Shown here in pieces: positions 57,644 to 64,000 of a stretch of DNA of 64,000 nt (the first letter of the stretch is position 1; every line of letters begins with the position of its first letter). Source of the stretch: Membranihabitans maritimus (GTDB lineage Bacteria > Bacteroidota > Bacteroidia > Chitinophagales > Saprospiraceae); the NCBI RefSeq assembly GCF_021729145.1, contig NZ_JAJSLW010000008.1, positions 220,424-284,423 on the forward strand, written 5' to 3'. The notes below the pieces were generated by a model that saw nothing but the letters and a program-made list of their open reading frames with translations, did no database searches and was not told the origin of the DNA. The position numbers and the translations under genes were made by a program.

Positions 57644-58252
57644 TTGAATAAGAAAGGATCGCATACAGAGTGCAGTGAATTTTCTTTGTTGGAGAGAATA
57701 GCCAATGGAGATAAGGAGGCTTTTACTTTCCTGTATTCGAAGTATGCTTCGTCTCTATATACCTTTATTCTCCCCTTTGTAAGGCATTCAAAACCCGAAG
57801 CTGAGGAAGTGATTCAGGAGGTATTTATGAAATTATGGCATCGGAGGGAGAAAGTTATTCATATTCGTTCAGTAGAGTCATACCTTTTTCGAATGGCAAA
57901 AAATAAATTATTTGACCTCCATAAACAACGACAAGCGCGAAACCAGGTTAATGGAGGTTTGGATATTGAAGAGAGACATAATTCTGCGCATGAAGATTTT
58001 GTATTTGAAGAGTATTACGAATCGGCCCAGGAGATCATTGAAAGATTGACACCACAGAGGAAAAGAATATTCCTGATGCGTACACAAAAAGAGATGCCAA
58101 TAGCTGATATTGCCCTTTCGCTAAAAATATCACAATCTGCAGTAAAAAAACAATTATATGAGTCTATAAGAATGGTAAAACAACAACTCTATAATGAGCA
58201 CGGCTGGCCTATGATGTGGTGGATATGGTTTTTGGTTTACGCGGTTTTGTAA
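57644..58252 (+). CDS. ECF-type RNA polymerase sigma factor with hydrophobic C-terminus
   Basis: This 202-residue sigma-70 family protein is read from a TTG at 57644; no in-frame ATG precedes the first conserved residues. Region 2 has EAEEVIQEVFMKLWHRREKV and region 4 has MPIADIALSLKISQSAVKKQLYESI. The final 15 residues, WPMMWWIWFLVYAVL, form a hydrophobic tail that could insert in the membrane. No anti-sigma gene follows; a toxin-antitoxin pair begins 48 bases downstream instead. The target genes are unknown. Confidence 0.88.
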   Translation: MNKKGSHTECSEFSLLERIANGDKEAFTFLYSKYASSLYTFILPFVRHSKPEAEEVIQEVFMKLWHRREKVIHIRSVESYLFRMAKNKLFDLHKQRQARNQVNGGLDIEERHNSAHEDFVFEEYYESAQEIIERLTPQRKRIFLMRTQKEMPIADIALSLKISQSAVKKQLYESIRMVKQQLYNEHGWPMMWWIWFLVYAVL

Positions 58253-58300
58253 TTTGAGTTATTTATTAGTATATATATAAAAGAATAATAAATTGGAATT

Positions 58301-58504
58301 ATGACGGAGAGATCTTTAATCGTGACGTCGAAAAGCGAAAAAGAATTTTCCTTCTTGAAGGAGCTTTTAGAAAAACGTGGGATTGATTCGACAGAATTAA
58401 GCGATGAAGAAATAGAAGACGTAGGATTGCTTCGGGCTATGGTAAGGGAGAAGAAGGAGAACTATATACCGGAGGCAGATATCAGAAAAAATTTGGAAAG
58501 TTAA
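58301..58504 (+). CDS. Type II antitoxin-like small protein
   Basis: This 67-residue acidic protein has the composition and size of a RelB-like antitoxin (FSFLKELLEKRGIDSTELSDEEIEDVGLLRAM). Its stop (58502-58504) directly abuts the ATG of the RelE-like frame at 58505, the usual antitoxin-then-toxin order. It would neutralise the toxin and repress the operon. Because the toxin is interrupted, it may now be an orphan. Confidence 0.75.
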   Translation: MTERSLIVTSKSEKEFSFLKELLEKRGIDSTELSDEEIEDVGLLRAMVREKKENYIPEADIRKNLES

Positions 58505-58855
58505 ATGGAAGTTCTTTTCAAGAATGCATTTTACAAAGATACTCGAAAACTTGGCGATATCCGTACTAAAAAGCAAGTAAATAGATTGATCGATGAAGTT
58601 AAAGATGCAGCATCAATCCATGATATCTCAGGAATTACAAAATTAAAGGGATACCCATCGGCATATCGTAAACGTATTGACAATTATTGAATAGGGAGTT
58701 TTATGGAATCAGACGGTGTTATTTTTTCGCGGTGTTTGCATCGAAAGGATATTTATAAATTCTTCCCATTGTTTAAAGAAAGAATTTGTAAGTATGTTGT
58801 TGAGTTGTCAAAAAAGGTAAATGCCCGGGCGATTGAAAAAGTTTACTACATTTAG
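58505..58855 (+). pseudogene. RelE-family toxin gene interrupted by an in-frame TGA
   Basis: The first 61 codons (EVLFKNAFYKDTRKLGDI...ITKLKGYPSAYRKRIDNY) match RelE-type mRNA interferases. They stop at TGA 58688-58690, where the family has the arginine of DYRIG. The same frame continues with IGSFMESDGVIFSRCLHRKDIYKFFP, the conserved C-terminal part, and stays open to TAG at 58853-58855. A single CGA-to-TGA change explains the break. The truncated product lacks the terminal strands and the RxLHRKDIYK segment and is probably inactive. Confidence 0.88.
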
Positions 58856-59011
58856 GGGTGTACTTTTTATTCCCGGAGCAGTCTTGTAGGTAAGAGCAGG
58901 TAAATAATTAGTTTGTAATTGTAATCTTTATTAAATATTTGATTTGATGTTACGACAGGACAGACAAATTTTTAACTGTTCAAGATTTCAAAATAAGCAA
59001 TAGCAATAAAA
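58856..59011. other. Intergenic promoter region
   Basis: This 156-base AT-rich stretch upstream of the SGNH/PVC gene contains no coding sequence. I found no operator, and the promoter of the 59012 gene is presumably here. Confidence 0.35.
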
Positions 59012-62000
59012 ATGACAAAACCTGATAACACCACTTTGCACGAACTTTTAAAAGGGTTGGGATTAATACTTTTTTTGTTTACCGTTTTTAATTGTACTCC
59101 GACGGAACATAACGGATCTGCTGTAAAAGTGAAAAAAGATTCCCGCATTATTCTTCTCGGCAATAACCTTGGCTCCAGAATGCTGAATTTTGGAACTTTT
59201 GAGACAGAAATGTATATGCGATATCCGGATAGTAATTTAATGATTCGAAACATGTGTGATCCGGGCAATACGCCTGGGTTTCGTCCCCATTCCAGCAGAA
59301 ACTCCCCCTGGGCATTTCCCGGAGCTGAGGAATTTCAAACGGAATTAGCCAACCCTTCCGGTAGTACCGGACATTTCGAAACACCGGATGAGTGGATGAC
59401 TCGATTGGAAACAGATATTATTATTGCCTTTTTCGGGTATAGCGAATCTTTTGAGGGACAGGATGGATTAGAAAATTACAAAGCCGAACTGGATGCTTTT
59501 GTAAGCCACACCCTCAGTCAAAAATACAATGGTAAAGATACGGTACAATTAGTATTGGTTTCACCGATCGCTTTCGAAGACCTTTCGGATGATATGGATG
59601 TGCCGAATGGAGAGGAAGAGAATAAAAACCTTTCCATGTATACGGAAGCTATGAAGGAGGTAGCCCAAAATCATAATCTATTATTTGTCGATGCTTTTGC
59701 ACCTTCACAAGATTGGTATAACAATAGCGCAGAACCCTTGACTATAGACGGGTCTCAATTGAATGCCGAAGGGTATAATAAATTGGGTAAATATTTGGCT
59801 GACCAAATTTTCGGAGAAAAGGTATCTGCTATTGAGGGTCGCAGGAATTTAGTCCACAAAGCCGTAATGGAAAAGAACTGGATGTGGCATAACGATTATA
59901 AAATACCCAATGGTGTACATGCCTATGGAAGAAGGTACAATCCCTTTGGACCTGATAATTACCCGTACGAAATTGCAAAAATCAGGGAAATGACCTCCAT
60001 TCGGGATACCGCTATATGGATGGCTGCTTCTAAAGGGGAAAAAATGGACCTTGCAACGGCAGATAAAAAAACCGATACCTTACCGGATGTGGAAACCAAT
60101 TATCGGCCCAGTAGAAAAAATGGTACTGTAGAATACTTGTACGGTGAGGATGCACTTGAAAAAGTGCATGTTCCCGAGGGCTACAAAATAGAACTATTTG
60201 CTTCGGAAGAGGAATTTTCGGAATTAGCCAATCCGGTACAGATGTCCTTTGACAACAAAGGGCGCCTATGGGTAGCTACTATGCCGAGTTATCCACATTA
60301 TAAGCCCGGGGACCAAAAGCCAAATGACAAACTCATTATTCTGGAAGATACGGACAACGACGGTAAGGCCGATAACCAAATTGTCTTTGCAGATAGTTTA
60401 CACCTTCCGGTCGGATTTGAATTGGCACCGGAAGGAGTGTACATATCCCAGGGAACCAATATGAAACTGTTAATGGATACCGATGGTGATGACCATGCGG
60501 ATAAAGAGGAAATTTTATTGAGTGGTTTTGACGATCACGATACCCACCATGCCCATAGTGCATATACTGCTGACCCATCGGGTGCTATTTATATGGGGGA
60601 GGGTGTATTCTTGCACACAAATGTAGAGACATCATATGGTACGGTAAGGGGTACAAACGGAGGATTTTACCGGTTCAATCCGCAGCGAAGAAGGTTGGAA
60701 AGGACGGCTCAATTGCCGATTCCCAATCCATGGGGAATTGCATTTGACCGGTGGGGACAGAATTTCTTTGCGCATACTTCCGGGCCGGATGTTCGGTGGA
60801 TGATGCCGGGCACGGTGTTGCCGTATTACGGCGAGGCCAACCACAATTCGTACAACCTGATTGAGGAGGCACACAGAGTGCGGCCTACCTCCGGCCTGGA
60901 ATTCGTATCCAGCCGGCATTTCCCGGACGAAGTACAGGGCGACCTTTTGATAAATAATACGATTGGGTTCCTGGGTATGAAACAGCATGTGATGGAAGAC
61001 GACGGTACGGGCTATGTAAGCCATCACAGGGTGGATCTCGTAAAAGGTGATGACGGTAATTTCCGGCCGGTAGATATGGAATTCGCCCCGGACGGATCAC
61101 TGTATTTTATTGATTGGCACAATGTCCTTATAGGACACATGCAGCACAATGCGAGGGACCCTCTCCGCGACCATTCCCACGGAAGGGTGTACAGAGTGAC
61201 ATATCCGTCGCGACCTCTGGTGGAGCCTGCAGAAGTTGACGGCGCGAGTATTCAGGTGTTATTGGATAATTTGAAGTTGCCGGAATACCGGACCCGGTAC
61301 CGTACCAGGCGGGAACTCCGTGGACGAGATGCCTCGGAAGTTTTACCCGCATTGAAGGAGTGGGTGTCAAACCTGGATACTTCCGATCCCAATTACGAAC
61401 ACCAGGTATTGGAAGCTTTATGGGTTTCCTGGGGATTGAATAAAGTGGATAAGGATTTATTAGTCCGGATGCTAAACGCCGAAGATTATCACGCCAGGGC
61501 TGCCGCTGTCAGGGTATTGAGATATACAGGGCACCAGGTAGACAATCAAACGGAATTAATGACAGAAGCGGCTAGGGACGAACACGGTAGGGTTCGCCTG
61601 GAAGCCATCGTCGCAGCTTCGTGGATGGAGCCGGAAGAAGGAAATAAGGTACTTGATGTTGCCGGGCAACAACCCATGGACAAATGGATTATTCACAGTT
61701 ATGAGACGGCAGTAGCCCACTTGAATGGGGAGTCTGTAGAGAGTCGTAAAAAGGGTAAGGAAGAATCCATTGTCCCGGAGCGGTTAAATGAAGAAGAAGG
61801 AGAATTATTTACGCTGGGTAAGGAAATTTATTCCAGGGATGGATTTTGCATTACCTGCCACCAGGAAGATGGAAACGGGCTGGAGACATCGGGTTTCCCG
61901 CCGCTTTCGGGAACCAAATGGGTACAGGAAAGCGAAGAACGATTGGTGAAGATCATTCTCAAGGGAATGATGGGGCCGATCGAAGTGAAGGGAAAGAGCT

Positions 62001-62206
62001 ATCCCGGACAAGTTCCTATGACTCCGTTCGAAGGAATGTTATCTGACAAAGAAGTAGCAGCGGTAGCCACCTATGTTCGAAATTCTTTCGGAAACGAATC
62101 CTCTGTCGTGACCCCTGAGTTGGTTGAGAAAGTTCGGGAAAGTGTCGAGAATAAACAAGGGTTTTATTCCTCGGAAGACTTATTAAAAGAGCATCCGATG
62201 GAATAG
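59012..62206 (+). CDS. Lipoprotein with SGNH-like, PVC-type dehydrogenase and cytochrome c domains
   Basis: This 1064-residue lipoprotein has a lipobox cysteine in FNCT (about residue 28). Residues about 40-270 resemble an SGNH-hydrolase domain (LLGNNLGSRM, FFGYSESFEG, TIDGSQLNAEGYNKLGKYLA), but the GDS serine and the His of the usual DxxH motif are replaced, so esterase activity is doubtful. About 390-760 is the PVC-type dehydrogenase propeller (IELFASEEEFSELANPVQMS, DTDNDGKAD, DTDGDDHAD), followed by HEAT-like helices. A class-I cytochrome c domain ends the protein, with CITCH and a likely axial methionine in GQVPMTPF. This domain order is also known from Planctomycetes. It should act as an extracytoplasmic oxidase of a sugar or alcohol. 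Confidence 0.9.
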   Translation: MTKPDNTTLHELLKGLGLILFLFTVFNCTPTEHNGSAVKVKKDSRIILLGNNLGSRMLNFGTFETEMYMRYPDSNLMIRNMCDPGNTPGFRPHSSRNSPWAFPGAEEFQTELANPSGSTGHFETPDEWMTRLETDIIIAFFGYSESFEGQDGLENYKAELDAFVSHTLSQKYNGKDTVQLVLVSPIAFEDLSDDMDVPNGEEENKNLSMYTEAMKEVAQNHNLLFVDAFAPSQDWYNNSAEPLTIDGSQLNAEGYNKLGKYLADQIFGEKVSAIEGRRNLVHKAVMEKNWMWHNDYKIPNGVHAYGRRYNPFGPDNYPYEIAKIREMTSIRDTAIWMAASKGEKMDLATADKKTDTLPDVETNYRPSRKNGTVEYLYGEDALEKVHVPEGYKIELFASEEEFSELANPVQMSFDNKGRLWVATMPSYPHYKPGDQKPNDKLIILEDTDNDGKADNQIVFADSLHLPVGFELAPEGVYISQGTNMKLLMDTDGDDHADKEEILLSGFDDHDTHHAHSAYTADPSGAIYMGEGVFLHTNVETSYGTVRGTNGGFYRFNPQRRRLERTAQLPIPNPWGIAFDRWGQNFFAHTSGPDVRWMMPGTVLPYYGEANHNSYNLIEEAHRVRPTSGLEFVSSRHFPDEVQGDLLINNTIGFLGMKQHVMEDDGTGYVSHHRVDLVKGDDGNFRPVDMEFAPDGSLYFIDWHNVLIGHMQHNARDPLRDHSHGRVYRVTYPSRPLVEPAEVDGASIQVLLDNLKLPEYRTRYRTRRELRGRDASEVLPALKEWVSNLDTSDPNYEHQVLEALWVSWGLNKVDKDLLVRMLNAEDYHARAAAVRVLRYTGHQVDNQTELMTEAARDEHGRVRLEAIVAASWMEPEEGNKVLDVAGQQPMDKWIIHSYETAVAHLNGESVESRKKGKEESIVPERLNEEEGELFTLGKEIYSRDGFCITCHQEDGNGLETSGFPPLSGTKWVQESEERLVKIILKGMMGPIEVKGKSYPGQVPMTPFEGMLSDKEVAAVATYVRNSFGNESSVVTPELVEKVRESVENKQGFYSSEDLLKEHPME

Positions 62207-62242
62207 AGGGATAAGGAGGAAAGGTAGGAGTAATAGTTTACG

Positions 62243-63551
62243 TTATTTTAATTGTGCAATCATTATCACATTATTCATGTTTTCATTGCCATTGGTGACG
62301 ATATCCAATAGACCGGTATGGGTACAGTCCCCGAAATAGTTTTCGCGGTGGTTTTTCAGGTCATTTATTTGCTGAAAACTAACATTGGATACGAAATAGT
62401 CACCTTCGGATCGAAATTTGGGAACGAAAGGCAGGCCGTAATCGATATCATTTTCAAATGCATATATGATTCCCAGGTATCCTCCTTCTTCGAATACGAA
62501 CTTTTTGATATGGCCTGTTTCTTTATCCATTATGAAGTGGTATAATTTACCGTCGTATAACGAGGATAAATAAAAGCTGGAATAGAAATCGAATAATGAT
62601 ATCACATCTCCTTCTTGCGTATCAATAGTTAATTGTGCATATTCTGTACCCTGTTTTTCCTTCTTTAGTAGTTTGTCATATTTGAAAGACCAGTATTGAA
62701 GGTCTCCGAAACGATCCCGATAGAAAGAAATATTTGTTGTACTAGGCAAACCTCTGATTTTTTCTTCAGAGGATAATAGTTCTTTAAATGTTGTATCCTC
62801 TAAAAATAGTTCATTAGTGGTTAAATTTTTTCCAAAGTGAAAATCGTTGTTTCCATAGTCTGGGAAGGGATAAACTACTAATAGGTCATCGTTTTCAGAA
62901 TAACTGAATTGCATACTGGACGCAGGGATTTTTATTTCGCTTTGTAAGGTGCCATTGACATGATACTCTATATATTTGGAATTGTCTATGTCAATAAGGC
63001 CGATGGTAGAATCGTTTTTGAAATTAAAATTAGATAGAAATGTATACTCCCCGGCTCCTTTACCGTACTTGTCAATTTTGGAATAGAAATCTCCGGAACG
63101 CGTGAAAACCCAGATCTTTTTATCTGCGTATGCGGCGATGAAATGGTCATTAATTTTTAAATTCTCCACGCGGGCCATCAAGGTGGAATCACCTGATTCC
63201 AATGCTACATATTCCACCTCTTCGAAATAATCCGACATAAATAATGTATCATTTCCTTTTCGGTCATATAGGGTAGAGTTGAGGGTGATGGAATGGGGCT
63301 TATACCGAATAGATTATAGGGTGCAGCATAAACTTGAAATGGATTTTCTGTGAGAGTGAGGCAAGAAACGTAGTCATAGCGGGGCTAAGACGAGGCTTTT
63401 TAACGAAACTATCGCAGAAAAGACTTCAATTTAAATAGCATTTTATAGTCTATTTGGTATTATTACTTATGTCTTCATTTTTTTCCGAGGAGCAAGCGGT
63501 TAGGAACAATAAAGAAAACAGGAAAGGCGTCGCGGGCAGGAACGTATTCAT
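62243..63551 (-). pseudogene. Six-bladed beta-propeller lipoprotein gene split by palindromic element C
   Basis: The main open part (62243-63238, 331 codons from an internal ATG) encodes a six-bladed beta-propeller of the Bacteroidota surface type (DYFEEVEYVALESGDSTLM, YGKGAGEYTFLSNF). It lacks a signal peptide, but the frame stays open upstream through KPHSITLNSTLYDRKGNDTLF to the edge of element C at 63302. Beyond the element, on the same strand, ATG 63551-63549 begins MNTFLPATPFLFSLLFLTAC, a lipoprotein signal with lipobox, and continues SSEKNEDISN up to the insertion. Removing the element and one TAA joins the two in frame. A stop (TAG) near the element's end blocks read-through; the internal ATG could yield a cytoplasmic remnant. 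Confidence 0.85.
63303..63459 (+). mobile_element. Palindromic MITE-like element, copy C (157 bp), inserted in a gene
   Basis: The best-preserved copy. Ends pair as TACCGAATAGATTATAGGG against TACCAAATAGACTATAAAA. The inverted symmetry continues inward (TTTTCTGTGAGAGT against TTTTCTGCGATAGT, then CGTAGTCATAGC against CTCGTCTTAGC), so the whole element is one imperfect hairpin of about 75-base arms. TTA is duplicated directly at 63300-63302 and 63460-63462. It has no open frame and so must be moved by an enzyme encoded elsewhere. Confidence 0.88.
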
Positions 63552-64000
63552 GGTGGATAGGTATTGTGAGCAATATAGATAGTTAAACGGCTCTTAAGGG
63601 TGTAATATTGTTATTATGAAGGGTTGATTCCATAATAAACAAATAATTGAAATATAGACTCGCGTCGCTTTAGATTGACTGCCTATTCAGGGTTCAGGCC
63701 GTGCTAGTGTGTTATCAACAAGCACAAAATCTTGTAATAGTGTGGCGGGTGATCCCGTAATCATACGGGACCAGCCACGGCACAGGAAGGAACGTAAAGT
63801 GGTGGAACCATATCGTCATTAGTATAAATGTCTTTTTTCCTCTAATGGGGGTACTGGAAGAACTTGAAATTATCAAATATTTTCTTTCAATAATTATCAA
63901 AAGTCAGCCATCCCGCAGAATTGCGCATACGGACGAAGAAGAAATTAACATATAAGTTGATTAACAATATAGATAGTTGAGATTGAAGTGTTGTGAAGTT
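63552..64000. other. Non-coding right end with a strong hairpin
   Basis: No convincing gene. A long hairpin lies at about 63740-63778 (GTGGCGGGTGATCCCGTA pairing with TACGGGACCAGCCAC), similar in its core TCCCGTAANCATACGGGA to the centre of element copy A. CAATATAGATAGTT occurs at 63571 and again at 63965. The left part contains the promoter of the split lipoprotein gene. Confidence 0.5.

Noticed and set aside
63715..63900. A 61-codon minus-strand frame at the right end
   Set aside because: Low-complexity N-terminus, overlaps a long hairpin, and has no family resemblance.
63571..63978. Direct repeat CAATATAGATAGTT at 63571 and 63965
   Set aside because: Fourteen bases in an AT-rich region with no mobile gene or junction between them; not enough to call an attachment site.

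Overview
The window is chromosomal DNA of a Bacteroidota bacterium, probably an aerobic marine or polysaccharide-degrading lineage. The evidence is two RagA/SusC-SusD pairs, many secreted S1 sulfatases, TPR-fused histidine kinases, ECF sigma factors with hydrophobic tails, RAYT transposases with palindromic repeats, low-to-moderate GC, few Shine-Dalgarno sequences and -7 boxes of the TAnnTTTG type. No rRNA, tRNA or CRISPR array was seen. I cannot name the genus.

Layout. 1-4234: tail of an unknown gene, a PVC-type dehydrogenase/cytochrome c protein and a separate azurin-like cupredoxin. 4285-4820: a cluster of palindromic repeats. 4842-11986: two sulfatases, an ECF sigma factor with a lipoprotein, a HExxH protein and a truncated FecR-like stub around it, and a YiaK/DlgD-type dehydrogenase. 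12025-19523: first polysaccharide-utilisation locus (ECF sigma, SusC, SusD, metallophosphoesterase). 19547-20470: FKBP-type isomerase lipoprotein. 20978-27070: a two-component system (TPR histidine kinase plus LuxR-type regulator) surrounded by secreted proteins of unknown function. Four promoters here carry the same palindrome, CACCC-N4-GGGTG, exactly 34 nt from the -7 position. 27594-33152: a Tat-exported phospholipase C and a second two-component system. 33206-47449: second utilisation locus (iduronate-sulfatase-like enzyme, AraC regulator, SusC, SusD, DUF3823 protein, two sulfatases, a broken sulfatase, GH43). 47457-49720: two diverged copies of a RAYT transposase unit embedded in palindromic repeats. 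49921-56444: a four-domain ThuA/dehydrogenase/LamG/azurin fusion, a ThuA protein, a Gfo/Idh/MocA protein and a D-tagatose-3-epimerase-like isomerase, probably one oxidative sugar pathway. 57644-62206: ECF sigma, a toxin-antitoxin pair whose toxin has a nonsense codon, and a third PVC-type protein (SGNH-like/dehydrogenase/cytochrome c). 62243-63551: a six-bladed beta-propeller lipoprotein gene split by a small palindromic element.

How the genes work together. The two SusCD loci take up surface glycans after secreted sulfatases and a GH43 enzyme have trimmed them. The three PVC-type proteins look like extracytoplasmic sugar or alcohol oxidases that pass electrons to c-type haem or type-1 copper domains carried in cis or next door. 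Cytoplasmic Gfo/Idh/MocA, epimerase and YiaK-type enzymes could process the resulting keto-sugars (inference).

The most novel observations are: (1) a local regulon defined by four identically spaced palindromes around the kinase-regulator pair; (2) a 157-165 bp family of whole-element imperfect palindromes, present three times, with TAA target duplications in two copies. One insertion can be undone on paper to restore an intact lipoprotein gene. (3) A terminator hairpin lying inside the start of a papain-like gene. (4) A RAYT duplicate that has lost a metal-binding histidine of its HUH motif.
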